NCBI GenBank assembly: GCA_030652315.1
Contig: JAUSAX010000028.1
Location: 1 to 54,565, forward strand
Length of the DNA stretch: 54,565 nt
Direction: 5' to 3'
DNA from: Afipia sp.
Lineage (GTDB): Bacteria > Pseudomonadota > Alphaproteobacteria > Rhizobiales > Xanthobacteraceae
The notes beneath the pieces are model-generated. The model had not been told where the DNA came from and made no database searches. It saw only the letters and a list, made by a program, of their open reading frames with translations. Made by a program: the position numbers and the translations under genes. This document shows, one piece after another, positions 1 to 9,180 of this stretch; positions within the stretch are counted from its first letter, which is position 1, and the number at the start of each line of letters is the position of its first letter.

Positions 1-382
1 GCTTCGACAGGTGATGCCGGTTGAGAAAGTCGGCGTCCTTTTCCTGGAGATGACCGCTATCTTTAAGGATCAAATCCGCAACATCTTTCGTTGCTTCCGT
101 TGCGTAGATCTTGCCCCTGAATCCGTCGCGGACGAGGCGAGGCAGATATCCGGAATGATCGAGATGCGCATGGGTAAGGATGACAGCGTCAATGTCGCGC
201 GGCGAAATGGGTAGCGGCTCCCAGTTTAACTCGCGCAAGTTTTTCAAGCCCTGAAACAGTCCGCAATCGATGAGAAGGCGGCTACCGTCGCATTCAAGCA
301 GATGTTTCGATCCGGTGACGGTGCCGGCGGCACCAAGCGATTTGAGTTTGAGCAATTTTGGCCTTTCTGCCGATTGAGTCAT
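1..382 (-). CDS. MBL-fold / beta-CASP type metallo-hydrolase, C-terminus beyond window
   Basis: Only the first 127 codons are in the window; the gene runs off the left edge. The N-terminus reads LGAAGTVTGSKHLLE, followed by the metal-binding motif HAHLDHSG at about residues 73-80. This is typical of the YSH1/COG1236 group of beta-CASP nucleases (RNase J/CPSF-like), so a zinc-dependent RNA-processing or phosphodiesterase role is likely. The ATG overlaps the TAA of the upstream pyrophosphokinase gene by one base (TAATG), so the two are translationally coupled and belong to the phosphoketolase operon. The beta-CASP domain itself cannot be seen, so the subfamily is inferred from the N-terminus only. 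Confidence 0.85.
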   Translation of the reverse strand, partial: MTQSAERPKLLKLKSLGAAGTVTGSKHLLECDGSRLLIDCGLFQGLKNLRELNWEPLPISPRDIDAVILTHAHLDHSGYLPRLVRDGFRGKIYATEATKDVADLILKDSGHLQEKDADFLNRHHLSK

Positions 383-1320
383 TACGATTCGAATTTGCGA
401 GCTAGAGGTGGGATCGCCCGCTCTTGCATAGCGTCAAGAACCGTGTCGACAAGCGATATTGCGTTGCTGGCATGTTTGACGGAGTCCGTCGACACGGTCC
501 TGCCGGCGAGGACCGAAAGCTCAGCGTAGGCTTCGTCTGCGAACAGGGCGTGGACCACAACGCAAATCGGTTTCGTGAAGCCTTGCGAACCGATTTGCCG
601 CGCTGCCTCGATCAGAGTGCGGCCGGAGGAGGCGATGTCGTCCACGAGAACGGGTTGCCGACCCTTCCAAGCCGAGAGATCAGGCACTTCGATGCTAACC
701 TTGCGGTCGCCGTGTCGCGTCTTCCTGAGCACTGTGAAAGGCGCGTCACATACGGAGGCGATGCCCTCGACCCATTGCGCGCTTTCATCGTCCGGCCCGA
801 TTAGAAACGGAGCAGTCACATTGTCGATGATCCACTGCGCCATCGCTGGCGCGGCGTGCAGGTTGCGGGCGGGAATGGAGTAGATTTCGCTGAGCGCGCC
901 ATAGCGATGCAGATGCGCGTCGACGGTGAGAAAGCCGTGGAATAACGATGAGACGAGGCGGGCGAACGTGCACGACGTTACCGCCTCGCCGTCATGGAAG
1001 CGCTTGTCCTGCCGCATGTAGCTCAGATAGGGAGCGATCAGATGTACCTCTATGGCACCGAGGTCCCGTGCGGTATCGGCAACAAAAGCCAGCATCAGAA
1101 ACTGGTGGTCCGGACGCGCCAGCGTGCAGACGACATGCACGATCCGCCCGCGCACGTTGCTTGCAATGCGCACGTAAATCTCGCTATCGGGAAACTGGCG
1201 GGTTTCAAGATGACCCAGCTCGTAGCCGCCTGCGCTTGCCAGCTTCCGCGCGAAATCCTCGTTTCCGGGCATGGCAAGAATCAATCGATTGTCGCTGACC
1301 ACTTTGGTTTCGTCAGTCAA
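382..1320 (-). CDS. prs: ribose-phosphate pyrophosphokinase (PRPP synthetase)
   Basis: The product makes 5-phosphoribosyl-1-pyrophosphate from ribose-5-phosphate and ATP. The protein has the family length (about 312 residues), an N-terminal ATP region (MPGNEDFARKLAS, then RQFPDSEIYVRI) and the PRPP-binding loop VLVDDIASSGRT in the C-terminal half. I place the start at a TTG at 1320, which has AGGAG nine bases upstream; the longer reading from a TTG at 1350 lacks a ribosome site. It lies 85 bases after the phosphoketolase gene and is coupled to the MBL gene downstream. Housekeeping cells already have a prs, so this is probably a second copy that serves pentose-phosphate flux with the phosphoketolase. 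The assignment to that role is inference from context. Confidence 0.85.
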   Translation of the reverse strand: MTDETKVVSDNRLILAMPGNEDFARKLASAGGYELGHLETRQFPDSEIYVRIASNVRGRIVHVVCTLARPDHQFLMLAFVADTARDLGAIEVHLIAPYLSYMRQDKRFHDGEAVTSCTFARLVSSLFHGFLTVDAHLHRYGALSEIYSIPARNLHAAPAMAQWIIDNVTAPFLIGPDDESAQWVEGIASVCDAPFTVLRKTRHGDRKVSIEVPDLSAWKGRQPVLVDDIASSGRTLIEAARQIGSQGFTKPICVVVHALFADEAYAELSVLAGRTVSTDSVKHASNAISLVDTVLDAMQERAIPPLARKFES

Positions 1321-1405
1321 AACTTCGCTGCTCCTCGGGCAATGTTGCAAAGTGCTCGGGAAGCTCTTGCGCCCGAAGCCTAGATACCAGATCTGATGAG
1401 AACAC

Positions 1406-3790
1406 CTAACTGGCGCTTATGCCTGATCGTGGATATGGCCACTTCCATTCGGAGATGTCGGGCATATCCTTGCCATGTTCTTGAATGTAGGCCTTGTGCA
1501 GGACGAGGCTCTCCTGCAGCGCGGCGACGATCTCTGCACCTTTGCCTTTAAGGGCGGGCAGACGTTCAACAGCTTCGATTGCCAGATGGAAGCGGTCGAG
1601 CTCGTTCAGAACGGCCATGTCGAAGGGCGTAGTGGTCGTGCCTTCCTCGATGAAGCCGCGCACGTGGAAGTTCGGATGGTTGGCGCGTTTGTAGACCAGC
1701 CGGTGAATGAGATACGGATAGCCGTGATAGGCGAAGACCACCGGACGGTCGCGCGTGAAGATGCGGTCAAATATTTCATCCGCGATACCGTGTGGATGGT
1801 GCTGCGGCGATTGCAGCGACATCAGGTCGACGACATTAACGACGCGGATGCGCAGGCGCGGCAGGGCCTGCCGCAGAATGTCCACGGCAGCGAGCGTTTC
1901 CATGGTGGGAACGTCACCGGCGCAGGCCATAACAAGATCGGGCTCCAGCTCGTCCTCGGTACCTGCCCATTCCCAAATGCCGAGGCCTGCTTTGCAGTGC
2001 TGTTCAGCCTCCGGCATGGTCAGCCATTGCGGCGCGGGTTGCTTGCCGGCGACGATGACATTCACGCGATCCCAGGTCTTCATGCAGTGGTCGCCAACCC
2101 ACAGCAGCGTGTTAGCGTCCGGCGGGAAATAGACGCGGACGATGTCGGCGCTCTTGTTGGCCACGAGATCGACGAAGCCGGGATCCTGATGGGAGAAGCC
2201 GTTGTGGTCTTGCCGCCATACGTGCGAGGTGAGCAAGTAGTTAAGCGAGGAGATCGGCTTGCGCCATTCTAACTCGCGCGAGACCTTCAACCATTTGGCG
2301 TGCTGGTTGAACATCGAATCGACAATGTGGATGAACGCCTCGTAGCAGGAAAAGAAGCCATGCCTGCCGGTGAGCAGATATCCCTCCAGCCAGCCTTGGC
2401 ACAGATGCTCGGAAAGCACCTCCATCACCCTGCCGTCCGGAGACAGATGATCGTCACTCGGAAGCGTCTCGGCCATCCAGACGCGGTCCGTTGACTCAAA
2501 CACGCTGCCGAGGCGGTTGGACGCTGTCTCATCCGGTCCGAACACGCGGAAGTTCCGCTCGGCCTCGTTCAGCCGCAATACATCGCGCAAATAGTCACCG
2601 AGCACCTTCGTAGCCTGCTCTTGCGTTGCGCCGGGCTCGCTCACCTTAACCGCATAATTGCGGAAATCAGGTGTCCGCAATTCCTTACGTAGCAAGCCGC
2701 CATTAGTGTGCGGATTGGCTCCCATGCGCCGCGTGCCCTCCGGCGCGAGTGCCTTGAGTTCCGGCTTCAATACACCATTCGCGTCGAAAAGATCTTCAGG
2801 ATCGTAGCTCCGCAACCAGCCTTCGAGAATCGTGCGATGGCCTTCGTCCTCGCGGCAGTTGTCGACCGGTACTTGATGGGAGCGCCAGTGGTTCTCCACC
2901 ATCTTGCCGTCTACCACTTTGGGGCCGGTCCAGCCTTTTGGGCTGCGAAGTACGATCATCGGCCAGCGAGGCCGCCCGACAGAAGACAAAGCCTTCTCGC
3001 GAATCTGCGCGAGCCGATCAAAGACAGCATCGAGCGTCACCGCCATCTGCCGGTGCATGTCCACAGGTTCGCTGCCCTCAACGAAGAGGGGCTCGTATCC
3101 GTAGCCGATGAACAGCTGTCGCAATTCGTCATCGGAAAGCCGGGCCAGCACGGTCGGATTGGCGATCTTGTAGCCATTGAGATGCAAGATTGGCAGGACC
3201 ACTCCGTCGCGAGCTGGATTGATGAACTTATTGGAATGCCACGCGGCCGCAAGCGGGCCAGTCTCAGCCTCTCCGTCGCCGACCACGCAGGCCACGACCA
3301 AATCAGGATTGTCGAGCGCCGCGCCATAGGCGTGCACAAGCGCATAGCCTAGCTCGCCACCCTCATGGATCGAGCCTGGCGTTTCAGGCGCCGCGTGGCT
3401 CGGAATACCGCCTGGAAATGAGAACTGCCGGAATAACCGTTTCATGCCGGCGGCGTCCTCACCGATGTCGGGATAGATTTCCGAATAGACGCCTTCTAAC
3501 CATGTATTGGCGACCATACCGGGGCCGCCATGGCCGGGGCCGCATACATAAATTACGTTTGCATCCCGCTCTTTGATGATTCGGTTCAGATGCACGTAGA
3601 TGAAGTTGAGCCCCGGCGTCGTTCCCCAGTGGCCTAGCAGGCGCGGCTTGATATGGCCCGCCCTGAGTGGCTCGCGCAACAGCGGATTATCCATAAGATA
3701 GATTTGGCCCGCCGATAAATAATTGGCGGCGCGCCAGTATCGATCAATCAGGGCAATTTTATTCGAATCCAGATATTCTGCTATTGTCAA
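1406..3790 (-). CDS. xfp: xylulose-5-phosphate/fructose-6-phosphate phosphoketolase
   Basis: A thiamine-diphosphate enzyme that splits xylulose-5-P (or fructose-6-P) with phosphate to acetyl phosphate plus glyceraldehyde-3-P (or erythrose-4-P). The 794-residue length is standard for the family. Visible signatures are [38 protein letters not shown] written here as separate blocks around residues 85-155, the ThDP-binding stretch [16 protein letters not shown], and [13 protein letters not shown]. The start is TTG (3790-3788) preceded by AAGGG; no ATG is available before the conserved N-terminal [20 protein letters not shown] region. It heads an operon with prs and the MBL gene. Such clusters are known in rhizobia, where acetyl phosphate can feed ATP synthesis in low oxygen; that role is inference here. 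Confidence 0.95.
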   Translation of the reverse strand: MTIAEYLDSNKIALIDRYWRAANYLSAGQIYLMDNPLLREPLRAGHIKPRLLGHWGTTPGLNFIYVHLNRIIKERDANVIYVCGPGHGGPGMVANTWLEGVYSEIYPDIGEDAAGMKRLFRQFSFPGGIPSHAAPETPGSIHEGGELGYALVHAYGAALDNPDLVVACVVGDGEAETGPLAAAWHSNKFINPARDGVVLPILHLNGYKIANPTVLARLSDDELRQLFIGYGYEPLFVEGSEPVDMHRQMAVTLDAVFDRLAQIREKALSSVGRPRWPMIVLRSPKGWTGPKVVDGKMVENHWRSHQVPVDNCREDEGHRTILEGWLRSYDPEDLFDANGVLKPELKALAPEGTRRMGANPHTNGGLLRKELRTPDFRNYAVKVSEPGATQEQATKVLGDYLRDVLRLNEAERNFRVFGPDETASNRLGSVFESTDRVWMAETLPSDDHLSPDGRVMEVLSEHLCQGWLEGYLLTGRHGFFSCYEAFIHIVDSMFNQHAKWLKVSRELEWRKPISSLNYLLTSHVWRQDHNGFSHQDPGFVDLVANKSADIVRVYFPPDANTLLWVGDHCMKTWDRVNVIVAGKQPAPQWLTMPEAEQHCKAGLGIWEWAGTEDELEPDLVMACAGDVPTMETLAAVDILRQALPRLRIRVVNVVDLMSLQSPQHHPHGIADEIFDRIFTRDRPVVFAYHGYPYLIHRLVYKRANHPNFHVRGFIEEGTTTTPFDMAVLNELDRFHLAIEAVERLPALKGKGAEIVAALQESLVLHKAYIQEHGKDMPDISEWKWPYPRSGISAS

Positions 3791-3948
3791 CGTCAGTAGC
3801 CCTTATAGCGCGAATCACACCCCAACAGAATCATCCTGTTTGAATGGACTTTTTTGACGATGAATCCATAAAAACGATCAAACAGGCAGATTCATAATCA
3901 CATCCAAGTCGACCCTCAACGAAAGGGGGAACATTGTCCATTGATTAG

Positions 3949-4101
3949 CGTGATAGCAATACGCAACGCGCCGATTCAGAGTTCGTCTATCAGGTCGTTC
4001 GCGGTGCCGTTCGCCCCCATAAGCTGCTTTCAGATGGACGCCGCCAGATCGGCGCCTTTCACCTGCCGGGGCGTGTTCGGCCTCAAAGCGGGTCCGAACC
4101 A
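3949..4101 (+). pseudogene. remnant of a Crp/Fnr (FixK-like) regulator
   Basis: Reading the plus strand in frame 1 gives FVYQVVRGAVRPHKLLSDG followed by RRQIGAFHLPG. This is the hallmark cyclic-nucleotide-binding segment of FixK/FnrN regulators. A one-base change near 4074 then moves the reading into frame 2, where GVFGLKAG continues the family sequence (usually PGDVFGLE). A TAG stands just upstream at 3946-3948, and no DNA-binding helix-turn-helix follows. It is therefore a decayed internal fragment of about 45 residues. It sits in the 340-bp gap between the phosphoketolase operon and the MgtC gene, which otherwise holds no gene. Its presence suggests that an oxygen- or redox-responsive regulator once accompanied this operon. 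Confidence 0.75.
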
Positions 4102-4129
4102 CTGGTCGACGGCAGAGGCCATTGAGAGG

Positions 4130-5371
4130 CTAGATTGCAACCGCCAGCCCCGCGGCCAAGGCGGCGGCGCTTATTCCACCGACAAGAAACCCGACTTTCC
4201 TGTTTCCAACAGAGCCGGCCACAATGGTCTTTGAGACAGTGTTGACAGCGATGGCGATCATGATGGCGTGGGCTGCCGTATTCGGATCGACGTCGCCACC
4301 TGCCATCCGGGCCATCGAGATCGTCACAGCATCGACATCCGCGACGCCGGACAGGGCCGCCACCACGAAAACGCCAATCCCGCCGAACATGCGACGCACC
4401 AATTCTGCTGCCAGCATCACCGCCGCAAGCAACGCGGCCAGCTTGATCGCGGTCCCGATTTCGAGCGGGTTTGCGATCTGAAGGTCTGGCGTTTCCTGCT
4501 GGACGCTTCTGAACCACAAAACGGCAGCCCCGATACCCAGCACTGCCGCAGCAGTCAACAGCGCGGGAAGAAGCGGCGAGAAGAGTGCTCCATTGAGCGC
4601 CAAGGCAATTGCACCTGTGCGCAGCATCATGACACCGCTGGCAACCAGGATGCCCGCGCTTAGCAATCCCGATGATGACGGATGTTCGCGAGCCAGCCGC
4701 GCCAAAGCGAGCGTGGTGGCAGTCGAGGATGCCAGCCCTCCCGCACCGGCCGCCATGAAGACCCCCAGTCGATTGCCTAGCGCCTTGACGGCGACGTAAC
4801 CAGCAAACGAAATCGTCGCGATCATGATCGCGAAAAGCCAGATCCGATGTGGATTGATCGCGCTCCATGGATCAATCGGCCGGTTCGGCAGCAACGGGAG
4901 CAGCAGGAACGACATCGCGAGCAAAGTCAGGACGGCGCGGATTTCCTGCCAGCTCAGCGAGTTGATCCAGCGATGCAGCGGTTCGCGCAATGCCAGAAGG
5001 GCCGTCATGCCGACAGAGCAGGCAATGGCCAGTTGCAGATCCCCGACGACAGCCATGGTCCCGAGCAGGAAGGTCAGCATTCCCGCGACAACCGACGTTA
5101 CGCTGGCACTGCCCTCACTCCTCGCTTCCAGCCAGTGAAAGGCCGCGAACGCTCCCATATACCCCAGGAAGACCCATCCAATCACAGCGGCACTGGTTTT
5201 AAGGGCGATGAGACCGGTTACACCGCCCAGCAATCCGGAAAGCGCGAAGGTGCGAAATCCCGCGGCGCGTCGATTGTCTTCCGCATCCCGCGTTTGCCAG
5301 CCACGCTCTAGCCCGACAAGGAGCCCGATGGCCAGCGCCACGGTAAGCCGACTGAGGGCTTCGCTATCCAT
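4130..5371 (-). CDS. MgtC/SapB family membrane protein (DUF4010)
   Basis: This is a 413-residue polytopic inner-membrane protein with roughly ten to twelve hydrophobic helices. The N-terminus carries the MgtC signature GLLVGLERGW (about residues 17-26), and the C-terminal half matches the DUF4010 type, with AGAGGLASSTATTLALARLA and GVADVDAVTISMARMA. MgtC-like proteins are linked to growth at low magnesium and to control of ATP synthase, but members with DUF4010 are poorly characterised, so no transported substrate can be named. The ATG start is followed immediately by the signature region. A Fnr/FixK-like box lies about 100 bases upstream (5468-5481). The gene is transcribed in the same direction as the phosphoketolase operon but is separated from it by the regulator remnant. 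Confidence 0.85.
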   Translation of the reverse strand: MDSEALSRLTVALAIGLLVGLERGWQTRDAEDNRRAAGFRTFALSGLLGGVTGLIALKTSAAVIGWVFLGYMGAFAAFHWLEARSEGSASVTSVVAGMLTFLLGTMAVVGDLQLAIACSVGMTALLALREPLHRWINSLSWQEIRAVLTLLAMSFLLLPLLPNRPIDPWSAINPHRIWLFAIMIATISFAGYVAVKALGNRLGVFMAAGAGGLASSTATTLALARLAREHPSSSGLLSAGILVASGVMMLRTGAIALALNGALFSPLLPALLTAAAVLGIGAAVLWFRSVQQETPDLQIANPLEIGTAIKLAALLAAVMLAAELVRRMFGGIGVFVVAALSGVADVDAVTISMARMAGGDVDPNTAAHAIMIAIAVNTVSKTIVAGSVGNRKVGFLVGGISAAALAAGLAVAI

Positions 5372-5467
5372 GATTATTCCGTGCGATCATGCTGCGCGCC
5401 GAAATTGCTCGGCACACTGTTGACAACTCGTGTTGCAATCTAGTCCCGTCACCTGATGATCACACGC

Positions 5468-5481
5468 ATGATCTGCGTCAA
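5468..5481 (-). promoter_or_regulatory. possible Fnr/FixK box upstream of the MgtC gene
   Basis: On the minus strand the sequence is TTGACGCAGATCAT. The Fnr/FixK consensus is TTGAT-N4-ATCAA, so both half-sites are present with one or two mismatches. It is about 97 bases upstream of the MgtC start, a plausible place for an activator site. It is a single unsupported match, but it agrees with the FixK-like remnant next door. Confidence 0.35.
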
Positions 5482-5515
5482 TAGCCACTTCCGACATTTG
5501 TGTGATGCTTGTTAA

Positions 5516-5811
5516 AGACTTCTGCGCCAAGTCGCGGATCGACTGCGCACGCTATCCCGCAGCACGGATTATATCGCGCGCCTTGGCGGAGACGAATTCG
5601 CGATCATCGTGACCGACAGACATGACCAGGAAGGTCTCGTAGGCTATGCCCGGCGATTGATTGCAGGGATTTCGGAGCCCTTTGACCTTTCCGGTCAGAT
5701 CGTGCGGATCGGTGTCTCAATCGGCGTCGGCACGACGACCCCATTCGGGCCCCAAGAGACCACGGAGTTGCGGCGGTGGCCCGCCGGCTCTTTTTCCGTC
5801 CCGCTGCCTTG
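5516..5811 (+). pseudogene. remnant of a diguanylate cyclase (GGDEF domain)
   Basis: From 5522 the plus strand reads LRQVADRLRTLSRSTDYIAR, then LGGDEFAIIV, then after a linker VRIGVSIGVG. This is the C-terminal two thirds of a GGDEF domain with the active-site GGDEF motif intact. It lacks an initiation codon, the upstream substrate-binding part (a TAA stands at 5513-5515), and the last helix; after about codon 90 the sequence turns into unrelated residues and stops at 5811. It is therefore a gene fragment, not a functional cyclase. It borders the LysR gene and may mark an old recombination joint at the left edge of the ICE scaffold. Confidence 0.8.
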
Positions 5812-5851
5812 AGGCGGCGGGATGGGGCACGAGGAAAGGAACTTTGGCATA

Positions 5852-6754
5852 ATGACGACTGAAGCGATCGAACTGCGGCATCTGCGCTATTTCGTGGCGG
5901 CGGTCGAACATGGCAGCTTCCGCAAGGCCAGCGTGGCCCTGCGCGTCCAGGAATCGGCGATCAGCCGCCGCATTCGCGATCTTGAGAGCCATCTCGGCGT
6001 CGCCGTCTTCAAGCGATGCAGTTGGGGTGTTCAACTCACAAGCGCCGGCGAGCGTTTTTTGCCGCGAGCGAAGCGCGCGCTTCGTCATGTTCAGGAGGGA
6101 GCCGGAGATGCCACCGTCGTCGCGCACGGGCGAGAAGGACGGATCAGAACTGGCATTTTCTCCTCAATCGCCTCCGGCTTTCTGCGCGAACTTCTGGATG
6201 CTTTCGCAAAAGCGCATCCGGGGGTTTATGTCGAACTGATCGACGGAAATCCTTCCGAACATATCGCGGCAATTCGGCAGCTTCGACTCGACCTGGCATT
6301 CATCACCGGAACGATCCATTGGCCGGAATGTGAGACCGAGCTTCTCTGGACCGAGCGCGTGTTTGTCGTGCTGCCGAATGGACATCTGCTTTGCAAACGT
6401 GCGGAATTGGAATGGGCGGACCTGGCCGGCGAAAAGTTCATCGTCAGCGACACGGCGCCCGGCGAGGAGATTCGCGACTATCTGGTCCAGCATCTGGCGG
6501 ACCTCGGCCGGCATCCGGAAATTAATCCACAATTTGTCGGGCGGGATAGCCTTCTGGCATTTGTTTCCCCCGAGCGAGGCTTGACGCTGACCAGCGAGGC
6601 GACGACCGCGATGCAGATGCCAGGGATCAGCTATCGGCCGATGCGCAACGAAATCCTGCCGTTCAGCGTCGTGTGGTCGCCGATGAACTACAATCCCGCC
6701 GCCGACCGGCTGTTGGACCTCGCGCGTTTGATGGCCTCGAAGATACGGACATAG
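5852..6754 (+). CDS. LysR-family transcriptional regulator
   Basis: This is a 300-residue protein of usual LTTR length. An N-terminal winged helix-turn-helix (residues about 5-65, ELRHLRYFVAAVEHGSFRKA and ESAISRRIRDLESHLG) is followed by a periplasmic-binding-like effector domain. I chose the ATG at 5852 because GGAAAGGA lies eleven bases upstream; the upstream ATG at 5822 adds ten unlikely residues. It is transcribed towards the conjugation genes and converges with the DUF2274-trbI end of the trb operon. A LysR gene in this position is often seen in alphaproteobacterial ICEs, so a role in transfer or cargo control is possible, but the target is unknown. A truncated relative lies at 49384-49500. 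Confidence 0.9.
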   Translation: MTTEAIELRHLRYFVAAVEHGSFRKASVALRVQESAISRRIRDLESHLGVAVFKRCSWGVQLTSAGERFLPRAKRALRHVQEGAGDATVVAHGREGRIRTGIFSSIASGFLRELLDAFAKAHPGVYVELIDGNPSEHIAAIRQLRLDLAFITGTIHWPECETELLWTERVFVVLPNGHLLCKRAELEWADLAGEKFIVSDTAPGEEIRDYLVQHLADLGRHPEINPQFVGRDSLLAFVSPERGLTLTSEATTAMQMPGISYRPMRNEILPFSVVWSPMNYNPAADRLLDLARLMASKIRT

Positions 6755-6824
6755 CCCGCTCCGATAGCCATAGAATTGGGGGGCGAGAGTGGCCGAGGGG
6801 CAGTAAATCCGGCGCCCATACAGG

Positions 6825-7052
6825 TCAAAGCTTCTCGGAACGGGAGATTCGCCGCGCCTTCGCGAACCCGCGATCCGTGGCGATGAAGCGCTCCAGCATC
6901 GGCACGATGAGCTTGGCCGGCTCGACCGGCGCTCCGCCTTCGGCCAGGAGGCGGCCGTATTCGGTGAGATCGCGATGGAGCACGGCGGGAAGCTCCACCG
7001 CAATTTTGACAGGCTTGTCGTCGGCGATGGGGCCGAGCTTGAGCTTGGTCAT
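6825..7052 (-). CDS. DUF2274 family small protein
   Basis: This 75-residue protein begins MTKLKLGPIADDKPVKIAVE and matches the DUF2274 family, which is found almost only immediately downstream of trbI. Its start codon is two bases from the trbI stop, so it is the last gene of the trb operon. It is hydrophilic, with no signal peptide or membrane helix, and has a short helix-rich body resembling a ribbon-helix-helix fold (basic and hydrophobic residues alternate near the N-terminus). The function is unknown. Its constant link to trbI suggests an accessory or regulatory role in conjugation. Confidence 0.85.
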   Translation of the reverse strand: MTKLKLGPIADDKPVKIAVELPAVLHRDLTEYGRLLAEGGAPVEPAKLIVPMLERFIATDRGFAKARRISRSEKL

Positions 7053-7054
7053 GA

Positions 7055-8206
7055 CTATCCCCTGTATGCCTCGAGTACCAAATCTCGCGTCACGACAATC
7101 CTGACCGGGAATCCCGGCCGGATGGTCAGCGTTGGCGCGACATTGAGCTGACGGCGGACGATCTGCTGGCCGGCATCGTTGATGGTGTCCTGGCCGCCGC
7201 TACGGATGGCGCGCAGCAGCCGGTTCTCGTCGCTGACGGCGAGTTCGGAGCCGATGCTGAGCAAGGTGGAAAGGCCGGCAGCCTTGGCGAGATCCCACCA
7301 GTGATAATCGACGCCATCCTCAAGGCCAGCATAGCCTTGCGTGTCCGCACCGGGCTGGCGCTCCAGCCCGATGGAGCGGCCATTCGGCATGATAAGCCGA
7401 TTCCAGACGAGCAGCACCCGGCGCTGGCCGAATTGCACGTTGTTGTCATACTGGCCGATGATCCGCGTCCCCTGCGGTACGAGCAGGATGCGGCCCGTGG
7501 GGCTGTCGTAGATATTCTCGGTCACCTGCGCGGTGATCTGACCTGGCAGATCGGAGCGGATGCCGGTAATGAGCGCGGCCGGAATGACGGCGCCGGCCTG
7601 GAGCACGAAGGGCGAGGCTGGCGCCATGACGCGATCCGATGACGTCGTGCGGCGATCGATGGGCGCGTTCAGGAATGCGAGCTGCTTGTCCTGTGCCGTC
7701 TGTTGGCCAGGCAGCCCTGACAGGCCCGCCATGTCGAAGCCGGCAATGCCCGTCGTTGGTGTTCCGGCCGCGGCCGGCGAACCTGCCCGCGATTGGAAGA
7801 ACACGGTGCTGGTGCGGGCGGCTTCCTCCTCGGCGCGGCGGCGTTGCTCGGCCTCGTCCACGCCGGGCGCCGGAACGACAGACGGTACGACGGGTTGGCC
7901 TGCATTCTGTGCGGACAGGATCGGCCGTCCGAGATCGCCCGGCAGCGGCGGCCCGAGAACGGGGCCGGTATAGTCGCGCGGCAGGCCAGCGAGACCGTCG
8001 GCGGGCTGCCGGTTGGCGGTCGAATACAGCTCCTCGCCCTCCTTGCCGGCATTGCGGGTCTGGAGGGCGTAGATCAGCGATCCGCCGATGCCGATCAGCG
8101 TGACCGCTGCGACGCTGGCGAGCACCTTGCGCGACAGGCGGGTGACGCGCGGCGGCGCGGCACGAAGACGCATCGGGGCGGCGGTATTGGTTGAGTTGTC
8201 GCTCAT
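7055..8206 (-). CDS. trbI: TrbI, VirB10-like channel protein of the conjugative type IV secretion system
   Basis: TrbI spans the inner membrane and reaches the outer membrane, linking energy from the ATPases to the core channel. The 383-residue protein has a short cytoplasmic N-terminus, one membrane helix at about residues 28-50 (VLASVAAVTLIGIGGSLIYA), a Pro-rich periplasmic stretch, and the conserved C-terminal VirB10 domain, with ILLVPQGTRIIGQYDNNVQF and LVWNRLIMPNGRSIGL. The ATG overlaps the trbG TGA (ATGA), a sign of coupled translation. Length and order agree with trb operons of the Tn4371 type. Confidence 0.97.
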   Translation of the reverse strand: MSDNSTNTAAPMRLRAAPPRVTRLSRKVLASVAAVTLIGIGGSLIYALQTRNAGKEGEELYSTANRQPADGLAGLPRDYTGPVLGPPLPGDLGRPILSAQNAGQPVVPSVVPAPGVDEAEQRRRAEEEAARTSTVFFQSRAGSPAAAGTPTTGIAGFDMAGLSGLPGQQTAQDKQLAFLNAPIDRRTTSSDRVMAPASPFVLQAGAVIPAALITGIRSDLPGQITAQVTENIYDSPTGRILLVPQGTRIIGQYDNNVQFGQRRVLLVWNRLIMPNGRSIGLERQPGADTQGYAGLEDGVDYHWWDLAKAAGLSTLLSIGSELAVSDENRLLRAIRSGGQDTINDAGQQIVRRQLNVAPTLTIRPGFPVRIVVTRDLVLEAYRG

Positions 8207-9180
8207 GATGACGGCCTCCCGTCGGTCCGGACGATGCGGACGGTCTGTTGGCGGTCGCCACTGCCGAGGCGCAGCTCGGCCGCGCCGAACAGGCGATCGA
8301 CGATCAGAATGTGTTGATGGATGCGTGTATTGGCGATCTGCGCCTCGCCCTCGGGGCCGATGACGAAGATCGGCGGCATCTCGCCTTGCACGATGCCACG
8401 CGGGAACTCGACATAGACGCGGCGGCCGTCGTCATAGACCGCGACCGGCTTCCAGGGTGGATTGCCGCCGGTGAGGCCATAGCGATAGTTGCGCGCGGCG
8501 GCAGCCGGAACGACCGGCGTCGCCGGCATGGCCTGCCGCTGACTGAGGGATTGCGGATAAGCCCAGGCGACGGCGGGCATATAGGGCTTCTGGCCGGAGC
8601 GCAGTTCGAGCATGTAGGTGCGCCGGTCGGTAGTGACGACGAGATTGGTGGTGATGTCGGCGCGCGAGGGTTTCACCAGCACATGGACGCGCCGGGTGAC
8701 GCCGCTGCCGCTCTCGGTGTCGCCGATGATCCACCGCGCGGTATCGCCCGCCGCGATCGGGCCTGCGCCGGTCAAGCTTTCGCCGGGCTCAAGCGCGATG
8801 TCGGTGATCTGCCCCGGCGCGGCATAGACTTGGTAGAGCGCACCATCCGACCATGGATAAATCTGGATGGCGTTGTAATAGCCTTCGCGGCGCGGCTGAA
8901 CGCGGGCGGCGACGTTGGCGTTCTCGACGCGGGCTGTCGGGGTGCCTGCGGCGGCGCCTCCACGCGCAGGCATCCAGGCTGGTGGGACATGCAACGGCTT
9001 CGGCCGATCATCGGTGACGGCGGCCGAAACAGCGGGCAAAGGCGGCACGCTTGAATCGTAGCTGATCTCCGGCGGTTTGCTGGCGCAGCCCGCAAGCGCG
9101 CTTGCGGAAAGCAGCAAAGCCGCGATTGCGGATTTACGGAAAGACGGCGGCCCGCCTTTGCGGATCGTCGACCCGATCAT
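8203..9180 (-). CDS. trbG: TrbG, VirB9-like protein of the type IV secretion core
   Basis: TrbG forms the outer-membrane core complex with TrbI. The N-terminus has a lipoprotein signal (hydrophobic helix ending LLSASALAGC, with the Cys as the probable lipidation site), followed by the VirB9/CagX domain, which includes GAPGQIT-like and VRRVHVLVKP-type stretches. I start it at the ATG at 9180, which overlaps the trbF stop (ATGA), rather than at the upstream ATG at 9201 inside trbF. The protein is then 325 residues, the usual size. Lipoprotein TrbG fits the absence of a separate trbH gene here. Confidence 0.95.
   Translation of the reverse strand: MIGSTIRKGGPPSFRKSAIAALLLSASALAGCASKPPEISYDSSVPPLPAVSAAVTDDRPKPLHVPPAWMPARGGAAAGTPTARVENANVAARVQPRREGYYNAIQIYPWSDGALYQVYAAPGQITDIALEPGESLTGAGPIAAGDTARWIIGDTESGSGVTRRVHVLVKPSRADITTNLVVTTDRRTYMLELRSGQKPYMPAVAWAYPQSLSQRQAMPATPVVPAAAARNYRYGLTGGNPPWKPVAVYDDGRRVYVEFPRGIVQGEMPPIFVIGPEGEAQIANTRIHQHILIVDRLFGAAELRLGSGDRQQTVRIVRTDGRPSS

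Noticed and set aside
302-1383. Several plus-strand frames of 100-130 codons opposite prs and xfp
   Set aside because: They are antisense shadows of strongly conserved genes, with Arg/Pro/Ala-rich products and no family features.
3830-3960. Fnr-like boxes before the phosphoketolase gene
   Set aside because: Only half-sites (TTGAT or ATCAA) occur; none has a matching second half at the required spacing.
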